NCBI GenBank assembly: GCA_020698575.1
Contig: CM036255.1
Location: 3,829,001 to 3,893,000 of the forward strand
DNA length: 64,000 nucleotides
Source: Bostrychus sinensis
Taxonomy: Eukaryota > Chordata > Actinopteri > Gobiiformes > Eleotridae
Reading direction: 5' to 3'
Both the position numbers and the translations under genes were made by a program. The notes below the pieces were generated by a model, which did no database searches, was not told where the DNA came from, and saw nothing but the letters and a program-made list of their open reading frames with translations. This document shows, in pieces, positions 11,282 to 23,700 of this stretch (positions are counted from its first letter, which is position 1; each line of letters begins with the position of its first letter).

Positions 11282-12850
11282 GGTATTTAAATGCATTCTT
11301 TATTCACATTAAAGTACACATTTGTGTAACTTGTTGTGGAGCTGTGGTAATCATAGTTTAACTGAAAGTTTATCCTTAGTGAGTTGTAGACCAGACCTCT
11401 GCTACTGAAGCTGCTGTCACTGAACTTTGCATCGCCAGCAGCAGCTGCATTATACAGAATACTTTAGTTTAGGTTTGGTATTTTGATGCTGTAACAAATA
11501 ACTTTAATCTTGATGTGAAAAGTCTGTGCATTACATGCAGTTGGAGGTGTTTTAGCCTAATACCACACAAGTTAACACTCTGATAGCTTAAATGCATTTC
11601 AGCTGAAACAAAATAAAACCCGATCTACTGCTACAAACAGTTCATTTAAGGCTCTGTAAGCTAATTAATAGTTCTTAGACGTAAATGTATGCTTTGTATT
11701 TGCTTTTCTATAGCTTCTTAGTCATGAATATTAGTATTGTCACATTGACTTCCACACCTAAGCAGTGGCACTCGACAGTGAATGTAATGTAAATGTTTCT
11801 CACAGTTGAGTTGTCCTTTTATTATTCAAACACTAATGATTGCTCAGGTAGTCTGCAAAGGACATGAACTCCTATTTACACAAACGTGTTGATAGACCTG
11901 GGCGATATGGCCTAAAAAAAAATCTGTGATTTTTTCACAAAAAGTTTGATTTACAATTTTTTTCCCCAATTACTTAAAATCAAACTGAAGACAACAGAGA
12001 AATTGTCCAAAACAAGTTTAGTTTTATTGCTTTGATTTCCTCTTGAGGTTAAAGTGCAATCAGAAAAGTCAAATAGAAGAGAAGGCCCTGTGATTTTGCG
12101 GGGGATTTTATTAAAAGTTGCACTAAAAGTGTCCTGTTCATTCATTTGTGTGAAGTATGAACCCTATAATGTTCACTGCTCTAAATCAGCGAGAGCTGCA
12201 GTTACTGAGAGCAGGAAAGAGTGAATGTGCACATGAAGTCATCTGATTGCAGTTTGATCATTTTGATACAAAAACTTGCTTTTGGGTGCTATTTTAAGAG
12301 TTTTATTTACAGAATAACATTTTGCAAAGAAAAACCTTTGTTTTGAAAACCTGAAACACTGTTTGTGTTTTCTGTGTGATCTGTTTTGTTTCCCACAATG
12401 CATTTTGAAAAGTAGTGGACAGCGATGGTCACCAGACGGTCAGTATAGACCAGAATGCTTTGCGAGTTTCGTCGGAGAACGGTGGGACCGCGACAGGACT
12501 TTACACACAACACGTCTGAATGAAACCAGTTAGAAACGCCTTTTTTACTTCTGTCACGTTGTAATCAGAAATAAAAAGCTCTTAAATAAACCGTTGCAGT
12601 GTAAAATTGCTAACGTTAGCTTAGCCAGCATTCAGCCTCTCCACGTAAGGCACAGAGCTGCAATAATCCACTCTGTTTTATTCATTATAGCCATAATTCG
12701 TGTTAAATATCACATGTATGACTAATATTTATCTATAAATACTAAAACATCAAGTGAGTGTGGTCGGGCTTTATCACAGAAGAACATTATCAGCGGAGTT
12801 TCGCCGAACTTTTTTTACACAGACGTCAGAGTCACATGATCACCGGTGAG
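11282..12850. other. No recognised gene
   Basis: Mixed sequence with several short open frames but no domain or splice-supported exon. A stretch near 12,390-12,520 precedes the TATAGTG-type repeat that follows and may belong to the same old element. Confidence 0.35.
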
Positions 12851-12854
12851 GGAA

Positions 12855-12970
12855 AAATAGTGTGCGAGTGTCCAAATCATTCACAAAATGAGTGCACTAT
12901 AGTCCGCTATATAGTGCTGGACTATATAGTGATTGAGGGGTTAGGGCCATGTTCGGACACAGCCACAGTG
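12855..12970. repeat. Fragment of a CACTATATAGTG-type DNA transposon end
   Basis: The palindromic segments GCACTATAG and ACTATATAGTG, together with the end-like GGGCCATGTTCGGACACAGCC, look like one terminus of a fish MITE. The other end was not found, so the element is partial or too diverged. Confidence 0.4.
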
Positions 12971-13409
12971 AAACAGAAAACTCTGAGTTTCCCTCTTTTC
13001 AGGATTAACATACTCTGGGTTTGGACTAAAAAACTGCTTCTAAAACAGGGCCAATGTGTCACTGATATCAGCCTGGAAAAAAAAACTGCAGAAGAAGGAA
13101 AGAGCTAGAAACATGACTCAGTTTCAGTCAACATAAGTCAAAATGAAGGGAATGGTTTTTAGAGGGGAAGAGGAAGGGAGTCAGACATCTGGGGAGCATT
13201 ATCTGTAGCCTGGTTAGAGTGGAGCAGAGAGGAGACAGAGGTATAAGGTTTATTGTGTGTTCACTTTGATCTGAGCTGTTTGATAAAAGCTGTCTGCACC
13301 AACAGAATCAGACATAATGACACTGTAATGTCTTCAGTTCTCACCATCAGGGCAACGACAAAACCACCAAGATATAAGAGGTAAACAAAAGAGAAAAGAA
13401 AAAGTCTGG

Positions 13410-13950
13410 GTTAGCGTCTCTCAAGTCTCCAGCTAATTGTACTGTTGCTAATGTGAACATCTATTATTTCAGTTAATGTTTGTTTTCATGAATTTGTGTA
13501 GCAATAGCCTAAATTAGCTTTGGTTAGCATCTTTCAAGTCGAACGCTAGCAGTGCTAGTTATGCTAATGTGCACCTCTCTCATTTCAGTTAACATTTCTT
13601 TTCATTAATTTGTGTAGCTATAACCTAAACTAGCTTTTGTTTAGCATATTTGAAGTCTAATGCTAACAGTGCTACTTTAGTCCACTCCAGTGCTAATTAT
13701 GCTACTGTGCTAATTTAGGCCCATTTTATTTTTGCTTCTAATTTTAGTAGATGTTTTTGAAATTAGCCTGGGTTGGCATGTCTCAGTTGTGCTAGTGTGT
13801 TAATGCGATTGCATTATAAGTGAGTTTTTTATTATAGTTTTATAGATTTTTGTACACATAGATCTAATTTCACCAGGAGTAGCATTTCTCAGCGTTAATG
13901 CTATTTGTGCTTGTGTGTGCAGACGTAGCCTAAATTAGCCAGTGTTTGTT
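13410..13950. repeat. Degenerate tandem repeat of about 111 bp
   Basis: A unit containing GTTAGCATCTTTCAAGTC, TGCTAATGTG, TTTCATGAATTTGTGTAGC and AGCCTAAATTAGC repeats about four times with increasing divergence. The equivalent array lies at 42,478-42,900 in the duplicated segment. It has no coding function. Confidence 0.7.
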
Positions 13951-14149
13951 CAATTCTTGTGCAGATTGTGCAACAGACATTGATTTAAGAGGAGGCTCAT
14001 AATTACTGGGATAAACTCCAGTAGCCTACCTGGGACCCCTAAATGGAATAAGCAGAGGTCATGAAATGGTGAAACATATGTTAAAAATACATAGCATGCC
14101 AGTTTGTAGCAAGTGTAACGTTTTGTGCAGGTGTGATGCAGTCAGGATT

Positions 14150-14300
14150 TACCCAAAACTAAACCCAGGACCATTTTTCAAAACCAAACTAAACCAGACC
14201 AAAACTAGTCTAAATCCAGCTGTGGAACTGAACCAAGAAAAGAATACAAGCATAGGACAATAACTACACCAGGACTAAACCAGGACTAAACAAGAAGCTA
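14150..14300. repeat. GGACTAAACCA-like array
   Basis: Degenerate ACTAAACCAGGACTAAAC units as at 7.3-8.6 kb, on the same strand. An open frame of 65 codons through it is an accident of the repeat. Confidence 0.65.
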
Positions 14301-14386
14301 GAGTTTTTTCCTGAACCAAGAATGGACGCTAAACCGTGAGAGCTATGGTTCTCAAACTGTGGTACAGCATCCATCTTCTCATGGTA

Positions 14387-14811
14387 CACTGCAAATTTTC
14401 AATATCTACATTAGATAAAATTACTTGAATTCGAGATTGTTAATCTTGATTTGAGCAAAAATTCAGATCAATCTTGATTTGAGCAATTTTCTCGAGATTA
14501 GATTTATTTAGTTATTAGGTAACTTATTACTAGATTATTTGCCTTGTTTCAAAGTATTTTTCCCTGTTTCAAGCTATTTTTTACTTATTTCAAGCAAAAT
14601 TATCTGCCCATGGGGTAAGATTATTTTGCTTGAAATAAGTAAAAAATAGCTTGAAAAAGGGAAAAATACTTTGAAACAAGGCAAATAATCTAGTAATAAG
14701 TTACCTATTTGTTCCTTAAATCAAGAGTGATAATCTGAATTATTGCTCAAATCAAGATTAATAATCTGAATTCAAGTAATTTTATCTTGTGTAGATATTG
14801 ATTTCGCAGTG
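14387..14811. mobile_element. Foldback (palindromic) MITE, 425 bp
   Basis: The whole element is one long imperfect palindrome. It begins CACTGCAAATTTTCAATATC and ends with GATATTGATTTCGCAGTG, and the arms pair nearly to the centre (AAGCAAAATTATC with GATTATTTTGCTT around 14,590-14,640). TA lies directly outside each end. The duplicated segment lacks it at 43,104. It has no coding capacity, so it must be mobilised in trans. The superfamily is not assigned. Confidence 0.85.
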
Positions 14812-14867
14812 TACTCAGGAGTTTTTTTTTTTTTTTTTTTTTTAGGCTGGATTTAGTCATGATCAAG

Positions 14868-15340
14868 TCCTTTGTCCTGGTTCACTCTTGGATTTAGCAC
14901 TGCATTTAGTCATGGTTAAAACCTGATTTAGTTCTTGATTTAATCCTGAATTTTGATTTACCCTCAGATTTAGTCCTGGTTTAGTCCTAGATTTAGTCCT
15001 TCACTTTTTCCTGGTTTAGACCTGGTTTAATCTTGGATTTAGTCATGATTTAATCCTAGGCTTAGTCCTGGATTTTGTCCTGGTTTATTATTGGCTTTAG
15101 TCCTGGTTTAGTCTTGGATATAATCCTGGCTTGGTCATGTTTTTTATTTATTTAGTCTCGTTTGAAGTCTTGATTTAGTCCTGGTTTAGGTACAGTTTTG
15201 TCCTGGAGTAGTGCTGGTTCAGACCCAGTTGTGGTCTAGTCTTACTCGTGGTATAGTCCATGTTTTGTCCTTGTTACTCCCATTTAGACCAGGTTTAGTC
15301 CTGATTTAGTCTCATTTTAGTCTGTGAAGATGGTTCTTTG
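14868..15340. repeat. GGACTAAACCA-like array, opposite strand
   Basis: Repeated TTTAGTCCTGG, TTTAGTCTTGG and TTTAATCCTGG units form the reverse complement of the motif at 7.3-8.6 kb. A T run at 14,822-14,843 precedes it. The paralogous array lies at 43,130-43,365. Confidence 0.8.
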
Positions 15341-15985
15341 AAGGCCAAACATTTTCTGAGCTGGTACTTTGTGTGAAAAGTGTGAGAACCACTGCTCTAA
15401 AACACTAAACCAGGATTTAGCCCAAACCAGTACAAATCAGAAGTAAACTTGAACCAAGACAGGGCTAAACTCTGGACTAAACCAAGACTAAACCCAGGAC
15501 AACACCTTCAGAAAAAAAGTTGTAAAATGCAAATCTCATTAAACCATATTTTTTATCACATTAGATTAGACTTCCCCAAAGCCACTCTAAGCAGAATTCT
15601 AAACCCTGCTGTAAGATTCATCTCAGAGGAGAGCACAGAGCTGACACATGAACCCTGCCTTTGTGTAACAGCGCCCTCTACAGTCCAGGAAGAGAACTTC
15701 AGTGTTATTGAGAATGTAGGCCACAGAGGACACGTCCCACAGAGAATCTTTATTTAATCCAATCTTCAACAATGAGGTCACACTGAGAAGACGCTGTGTA
15801 GCATTCTGTAGCATACTCCCAAGAAGTTCACTTTATTCTAGGTCTTCATACGTGTGTTGCAGTGATTGCTGTTCAGAGTGATGTGTGTTCCTGGTTCAGT
15901 ACAAAATAATCATCAACATGTCCAGAAATAGAATTATAAAAGAACTTATTCAGAGGATTAAAACTACAGCTTTGTGCTGTCTTAA
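15341..15985. repeat. Best-conserved block of the segmental duplication
   Basis: The part near 15,555-15,960 is nearly identical to 43,553-43,975 apart from a few small indels. It includes a stretch that reads open in both strands, but the frames are not conserved in length between copies (63 versus 67 codons on the minus strand), so coding is not supported. Confidence 0.6.
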
Positions 15986-16164
15986 AGGGAATATACTATG
16001 CTTTTATTTATCTTTTTAAACCAATCTTGGTCACCTCTAGAGCAACATTGCATATTTTACAACCTTTAAAAACATTATGTGACTATAAGGAAGCATTTCC
16101 AATAATTACTTTACTACTGCCATAAAGAAAAAGCTGAAGAGACCAGCAGAGGGCAATATGGAAA

Positions 16165-16425
16165 ATGAAACATGTGAGGAATCAATGGAAACAGAGCTGT
16201 ACAGTTTTTTGGATAAATGAATGAGAGCAGACTGGATGTAGAGGGCTTGTTGATTGGTCAGTGGTCAGTTCCTGGACAGCGGTTCATGGGAGAGGGAGAG
16301 GCAGAGGTTTATGCAACTGAGCATTCTGAGGCCTCAGAAACGCTGAGCCAGATAATACAGGTTTACTCAAACAGGCGTGAATGAAACAAAACACAGCTCC
16401 AGGTATGTTTTTGACAAGGGAACAT
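16165..16425. repeat. Dispersed repeat, second copy of 1,841-2,110
   Basis: It shares the ordered blocks GTGAGGAATCAATGGAAACAG, GACTGGATGTAGAGGGCTTG and CAACTGAGCATTCTGAGGCC with the copy near 1.9 kb. Noncoding. Confidence 0.6.
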
Positions 16426-16949
16426 TATAATATGGGAGAAAGGTAAAAAAAAAAATAATAATAAATTGGGCAGAATATAGGCCCTCAAGACTCAGTTACA
16501 GGGATAGGCCCCAGACCTGTGACCCTACACATAACTGGTTGATGTTACCTGTTTTTGTCACAAGGTGGTGCTATTTTCTCATGTTCACAAGAGTTCAATC
16601 CTCCTGTATGTGTATTTTTGAAGGGTGGACATGTTGAGCCTGATAATGCAGAGATTTGTGGAGAAAAGGTTTTGGGCCACATGAGTAAAAACTCGTCAAC
16701 TGTCTGTGTAATGAATAATTTGCTATGTAATCAGCAAAGGTAAAGGTTGTAACGGTGAATTGTATTTTTGTCTTGTCCTCCTGGTCATTTATTACAATCC
16801 TATTACTGCAAAAAATATGAAATTACGTAGGCTAATTATATGATATGAAATTGTTACATACATACAAAACAAAAACAGAATAAAAAAACAAAACAAAACA
16901 GAATCGATTTATATATTATCACAGTTACCTACAGACTTTCATACGTGTA

Positions 16950-17195
16950 CTCATTCATTCATCTTCAGCTTATTCCCAGGGTTGTGGGTGACTGGAGCCT
17001 GTTCCAGGAACTATGGGGCAACCTTAGGTCCTAGTCACACAGAGACTTACACTGACAGACAACCATTCACTCTCAGTCATTCACCAGGGACAATTCAACA
17101 TTCATGTGTTTGGATGGTGGGAGGAAGCTGGAGTACCCTGAGAGAACTCAGTAACACAGGGAGGCAGGAGCACTACCTGCTCTGTGACCAAAGGT
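16950..17195. repeat. Dispersed repeat with CATTCATCTTC and GGAGCCTGTTCC
   Basis: The blocks TCATTCATTCATCTTCAGC, GGTGACTGGAGCCTGTTCC and CATTCACTCTCAGTCATTCAC parallel those at 29,838-30,135 and 53,562-53,870. It is a common type of interspersed fish repeat that I cannot assign to a class with confidence. Confidence 0.55.
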
Positions 17196-17399
17196 ACAAA
17201 CAACATTATAAGAAAAAAACAAGTGTATGACCTTGAGTTGAACTACAGAAATGAATGTTCCTGTGATATTCTAACTCGGCATGAATTGTGTGGTCCTGTG
17301 TCTTTTATATTGTTCTGTTTTTATTTACTTCCTTGTTTTGAAACTTATTCATTGTTATTTTATTGTATTGCTGTTATTTGGTTTTAGCGGTTCTTATTT

Positions 17400-17515
17400 T
17401 AATGGGGACTAGTGGAGCTAAATAGAGACATTTATTGTTATTTATTGTTTATGTGCAGCACTTTGGAGACTGTAGTTTGTAAAATGTGCTATACAAATAA
17501 AGTGGATTTTGATTT
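17400..17515 (+). repeat. LINE 3' tail
   Basis: The sequence TGTGCTATACAAATAAAGTGG at 17,487-17,507 is the usual 3' terminal motif of fish L2-type LINE copies. The body is missing. It lies just upstream of the lectin promoter region. Confidence 0.5.
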
Positions 17516-17565
17516 AAATTCTTATCAACTAAAATCTGTTCATCAAGTTCATAGGAAACCTTTTT

Positions 17566-17675
17566 TATAAGTGTGATTTTCTGCCTCAGCCACTGTCAGA
17601 AACTACTTTGAGGAAGAGGAAAATCTTCACACCTTCAGAACTTTGCATTCAGTTTGTCAAGTTGCAGTGACAGCA
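17566..17675 (+). promoter_or_regulatory. Putative promoter and 5' leader of the lectin gene
   Basis: A TATAA motif lies at 17,566-17,570, about 106 bp upstream of the start codon, and a purine-rich GAGGAAGAGGAAA element lies near 17,610. GAGGAA-core sites are bound by ETS factors such as PU.1 in myeloid genes, which would fit a phagocyte lectin. Placement, not conservation, is the only evidence. Confidence 0.3.
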
Positions 17676-17745
17676 ATGGACGTCTCTCAAAATACACGCA
17701 GGAAGACTAAAATGCAAGAGAATGGGGAGACTGCTACAGACTCAG
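17676..17745 (+). CDS. Lectin exon 1: cytoplasmic tail
   Basis: The ATG at 17,676 (context CAGCAATGG) opens 23 codons plus one base and ends at CAG/GTAAGA. An upstream in-frame ATG at 17,643 would add 11 residues, but homologous type II lectins usually have short tails and the 17,676 ATG has the better context. The tail has basic residues (TRRKTK) near the middle and no signalling motif. Confidence 0.8.
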
Positions 17746-20700
17746 GTAAGACACAAGTCTTTAAGATCAGTTTATTTGTCATTTGCAGTAAACAAACAAA
17801 CACACACACAAAAAAATTGGAAAACAGTTGCAAAGGGCTCTGCGACATTCAGCAAAGTTCAAAGTGCATTGTTCAGACTCATCACAGTTTGTTGGAACAA
17901 AGTCTAGCAGGATGGACAGACATTTACAATATGTAAGGCTGAGAAAGAAGTGTGGATTTATAAATATCCTCCAGAACTGGCAGCTCATGTCTTAGGGGCA
18001 GAAAGCACAACTCTGTTCAGAGCTTTCTCCTCTCTAACATCAATCACACTGAAAGAGTATATGAGTACAAATTCCTGGGTGTGATCCTCAGTCACAGTGT
18101 TAGCTGGAGAGCACAAGTAACTAATACTCATTAAGTAAAAGTATCACATTGATGTATAATTCTAGATATCTATATATATAAAATCTTACCTTACATAAAC
18201 TACTGTACAGAGGTTTGGGGCAACACCTTCAATAGTTATTTAGAGCCATTATTTAGACTTCAGAAAAAAAACAAAAAACATTAGGAATTATGCATAATGT
18301 TGGGTTTAGAGACCATACGAACACACTGTTCCTAAAATCTAAATCATGAAATTTGAAGAGCTGGTCAAATATAAAATATTGTTAATAATATACAAAGCTA
18401 GAAATTTTCAACTACCAAGAAATATCCAAAAAATGTTCTGTGAAAGAGAGGGGGAATGTAATTTAAGGGGCACACTTAATCTGAAAAAGCAGTGTGTTCG
18501 TCCAACTCTAAAAAGTCAGTGCATTACTTGATGTGGGGTGATTCTGTGGAATGGGTTAGACGATAATCTAAAGTAAAGGTAATAAAAGACTCCAGCAGTT
18601 TAAAAGAATGTATAAGCTCAGTATCTTCAAGAAATACCTTGAAGAAGAAAATGTATAAATTCATCTTAATGGTGTCTTTACATCAGTAAGCGTATACTAA
18701 CCTGATCAAAATTTACATTTTGCCCTGCTGGATCTCAAGAAGGTTCTAAGTAGAGTTTTAAAGTGCAAAAAGAAGAAATGGGAATGAGGCAAAAAAATGT
18801 GAGTAAGCAATTTATTGAAAACAACAATTAAACTGAAACAGACTGTTCATCAGCTGGTCAAAAGTTTAAGATCACAGCCCTTAAAAGACAAAATGTGGCT
18901 TCAGTGTCATTTTCTGTCAGGTATTCACACTGTCAGCTTTCTCTCTTTGAACGTGGTGGGATTGGTGAGCTGCATAAGCCAGGCCTCTGCAGCGCCATCA
19001 CTGCTGAGGTTGGACACAGTAAGACATTCTGAATTTCTTAAAAGATCCTGAGGATTATGGAACAAAAAAGTGCTAGACCCCAAAACATTTCTCTGGCACT
19101 GAGCCAGAGGATCCAATTGGCTATCCGTCAAGACACGGGACAATCCTCGACCCAAATTAAGGCTGGTACTGGTGCCAACTGCAGCCCAATAACCATCAGA
19201 CGGCATCTGCGAGAAAAGGGCTTTACAAACAAAAAACATAATCAAAGCCCTTGTCTTCAGCACCACAAAATTGTCTGTTTGTACTTTGCAAGTGAGCACC
19301 AAACATGGGACATGGAAAGATGGAAGAAAGTTTTATTTTCTGATGAGAAAAAATGTAATCTTGATGGTCCTGATGGCTTCCAACGTTACATGATGAGGAG
19401 ATCCCACTGGAGATGTTTTCTACACGGCACAGTGGAGGGGCCCCAGCATGATCTGGGCTGCTTTTTCCGTCAATGGAACAATGAAGCTTCAGGTTGTGCA
19501 AGGGTCAGATGGTGGCTGGCTCTGTGGAGATGTTGCAGTGGGCATCCCTCATGACTGAGGGCCCTCATCTGTGTTTTAATGACTGAGGGCCCTCGTCTGT
19601 GTGGTAATGGCTGGGTTTTCAACAGGACAACACTGCAGTTCACAGTGCCCACCTGATAATGTCTCTCTTTTGGGCTATTCTGCGTGTTCCTGATCTAAAT
19701 CCAATAGAGAACATTTGGGGATGGATAGCAAGGGAAGTTTACAACAATGGACATCAGTTCCAGACAGTGGCTGCCCTTTGTGAAGCCATCTTCAGCACTT
19801 GAAGCAACGTTCGCACTACTCTCCTGGAAACACTCACACTAAGCATGCCCAAACCAATTGTTGAAATGATCAACAAGAATGGCGCAGCTACTCGTTACTC
19901 CTTTTGGAGTCCTTTTGGAAAGTTTTATTTCTGTTTTTAGGGGTTTTGAGGTTCTTTTTTTATTTTTTAGGTGTGGTCTTAAACTGCTGAGGAACAACCT
20001 ATGTCAGTTTAATTGTTGTTTTCAATAAATTGCTTAATCCAATTTTTTTCTTCTTCTTTTTGCATTTTGAAGCTCTACTTAGAACCTCTTAAAGATCCAA
20101 CAGTGCAAAATGTAAATTTGCAATTTTTCACCTGGCCTTAAAATTTTGATCAGGTCTGTATTGACTACACACATGGTAATGACAACTTTATTGACATATG
20201 CATGGTAATGACAGATATCTGACACAGGTCATGCTATGTTTCAAATCTAATCAACACTGCTCCCATCAGAGATGTTTGGACCTCATGTTACATGATACAT
20301 ATACGTATGTAGCATGTAGCATGTACCATGATTGTCTGAACAGACTCATATTTTACTGTTGTTGTTGAGCAGTGCATGCATACATATACGTATGTAGGCA
20401 TGCACCGCATACATTTATCCTGCAATCTATACTCTTGCTGTTTCTTACTGTCACTGTCATGTAAATATGTATATATGTATGAATGTTTTAGGACCCGAGG
20501 GCACTCTGTAAACTCCAGTGTCTTGGTCATCTCTGAGCGGCAGGAGGCGAACAACACATGTGGATCGAACTGGCTTTAAACTAAATTAACTTTATATTTA
20601 TTAGAGAACTACAACACTTTAAAATTACTGTATGCACTTTAACCACATATGCACTTTATAAATAGGCACTTTAGATCCTGTGGAATGTGAAAATTTTATG

Positions 20701-23700
20701 ACTTGTTGAATTTTGTTTAATTGTTGTTTGTCTTGTCCTGTCTTAAATGTCAAGGGACTACGAATGAAAATTAGCTGTACGCTAACTTCAGTGCATTTAC
20801 ACATGTATTTTTTTTTTACTGGTGTTCATTAATGTGCATTGTCCCTTTTAAATAAATAAATAAATAAATAAATATATTACATTACACACGCATGCCTAAG
20901 TTATGCATGTGTGGATGTGAATGGAAAAGAATATGTTGATGTGTTATGACATATTGATTGCAGCAGGCAAGCACACATGCGCACCGGTGGTATGCATGTG
21001 TGTATGCATGCATGTGCACGTACATAAATGACTATGTTGAAATGTATGTAACATTGATTGCAGCATGTGTGTATTTATGGTAAATAGATTGATAATGTAT
21101 GACACAGTAGTGTTTTCTAAGACCTCTATGTTAACAGTGTGTATGTAAATATGTAAATGACACCAGTATTGCTATCTAAGATCATTCTGCTGATTGTATA
21201 TATGCAAATATGTAAACAGCTGTCAATATTTATTTGTAATTTTGTAAAAGAGGGAAGGAGTTCACAAGTCTGCACTTCATCCTACTCCTTTGAGCATTGT
21301 CCAAAAAATTGAGTGATTGTATCACAGAAAAGCCTCTCATTTTTGCTCAAATAAATAAATTAAATTAAATAAGTGAGATTTCCAAACCCATCAGTGATAA
21401 AGCAGTTTAGAAGGATCTGTCTATTAAAGGTAAATGCCTTTAATGTAAAAAGAAGAGCTGTAGCTGTGACTTCTTGATAATAATACTGGCAGCTTCATTT
21501 GAAAGAGTCACACACAGAAGTTTGCAACATTGATGATGATGGCCGAGTCAGATTTCTTTTTATGAATCAGTATTTGTTTTCCTCATATCATATTGTAGAT
21601 TCATTTAGATGAAATATAATGTGTGTTGTGTTTCTTGTACAGGAGAGCGTGTGATTAGACTGATCTTTGTGAGCTTCGGTCTCCTGTGCATCACACAGGC
21701 CACTCTCAACGTCGTCCTGCGCCTCTATCTCAGTGAGCACCATGTTCTTTGCTTCATTTGGTTACACAGTGTTTACAATTTTAAAATAAATTTTGAGATT
21801 TGGGGCCACTTTGCTCCTTTAACATCTAAGCCCTAATTGAAATAAACTGTTTAATCTACACATGAAGATGTTTATTTCATTACATTTTGTATATTTGTGT
21901 CTTTAGATTTCTCTGAAGTATTCACTTCATGTGCAGTTTGGTCAAAATTAATTAGTCCTTCAGTCTAAGCCAGATATCTCCACCTCAAGCACCTACAGCA
22001 CAATTATTTCTTGACACTTTTTCTTGTATTGTTCTTACTATACAAACTATATTTGTAAGGCTTTTACAGAAGGAATTTGTTGATATAAGTTTCCTAGTTT
22101 TATTTATTGGGCATTTTACTCATGGCAAGATAATAATAATGCATTATTATTATCTCCAGCACTTTTCTGGAGACTCAAAGTCTCTTTACAGTTAGGTGCA
22201 TTCTTCCTTCACCCCTCAGTCACACCCAGTGGTGGTGAGCTACTTCTGTAACCACAGCTGCCCTGGGGCAGACTGACAATGACGTGGCTGCCAGTATGTG
22301 GCTCCGACCTTTCCAACCACCACTAAACTCACAAACAGATTTATACAGTCTTGCCCAAGGGCACAACGACAGTATGAACTGGGGAGAGTGGGATTGAACC
22401 ATTTTGAACCAACCGTCCAGTTATAGGACGACCGCTCTACCTCCTGAGCCACTATCCATAGTTATCCATAATTCCAGGAAATACACCAGGAATTTTAAAA
22501 CTGGCTCTATCAAATGTTCAGATTTAGTTTTTTGGAAATGTATTAATTTTTATTCTTAAAATGCAACTTCTTTTGTAGCTCAAGACCAACCACTTCCAGG
22601 TCTAAACACCACATTTGAAAATACAACTGCAGAAAGCACCAAGCTGCAGAAAATAATACACAAACTGCAGAACTTAAGTGAGTAATGTCTCTCTATCAGA
22701 GGTATGGAGATAATATTGAAAATAAGCTACAACTGGTTCACCATAACACCAAGAGAAGCTTAATAAAGCAATAATATGTATTTTGACTGTTTTGCTTTTG
22801 TCTTGTGATATGTATAACACATAACTTTTGAAGATCTACATTTGGAGCAGAAATGGACCTATTTCAGAGAAAGCTTCTATCTTAGCCCCACAGAAGAGCT
22901 CTCCTGGAACGACAGCAGGAAGTTCTGTCAACAAAGAGGTGGTGATCTCATTATTATCAACAACGTCCAAGAACAGGTTTGTAGAAGTGTACTGTTGTTG
23001 GAATAGTTTTTTGTAATAAATAAATAAATGCACAGACTTTTCAACTTGATAACCAATAAAGCAGCAATAATTCAGCTCAGCTTATTCTCACCGTCACACT
23101 TTTATCACAACAGTAAACAGAGTTTTGCAAAATCTAAAACATAATTATCTGCTTTTGAATCACCCATCAACACTCAAAGACCTTCTTTGTTAGTTCCACT
23201 GTCCACCAAAACACTGCACTGTTACCAAAGTCCACAGAGCTGAGACACAAGAGACAAAAATAACAGGAAAACAACAGAAGATGAAGACACTTGTATAGAT
23301 AGATTATGATTATGTTGCATTTCCTGCAGATTTACAGCAGTTCTCTGGTTGACACTTGGCCTTCAGACCTATTACCTCAGAAGTACAACATCAAAAAGTG
23401 TTGTTGATTTCTCAGAGCAGTGTCTTGTTGGTGATGGACAGATCTATCAGTGCAGTGGTTGTGTTTCATATTTAGACAATAAAGTCACATTTTACTTTAG
23501 TGCTCAAAGATTTGTACATAATGTTTAGATGTTTTGTGACTTTTGGAATTTTTGTGTCCCTCTAGCTACCAGTTATAGAAAATGAGCTTACACACTTAAT
23601 TGTTTCAGGAATTTGCTGCATCTCTGGGAGAGAACAGATGGATTGGGCTGAGTGATGCAGAGACAGAGGGCGTCTGGAAATGGGTGGACGGGACACAGCT

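Larger units (their letters stand above)
13200..16855. repeat. Segmental duplication, copy A
   Basis: From ATCTGTAGCCTGGTTAGAG onward this stretch matches 30,926-31,049 and then 42,393-45,446 in the same orientation. The interruption in the other copy is the nested transposon at 31,050-42,392. Homology is strong at 13,200-13,460, 15,330-15,980 and 16,520-16,760 and weaker between. The palindromic element at 14,387 is present only in this copy. The segment lies upstream of the lectin gene and appears to be part of the duplicated lectin unit. Confidence 0.85.

Noticed and set aside
15623..15814. Minus-strand frame conserved at 43,621-43,824
   Set aside because: The frames differ in length and start between copies, and the entire surrounding noncoding block is equally conserved.
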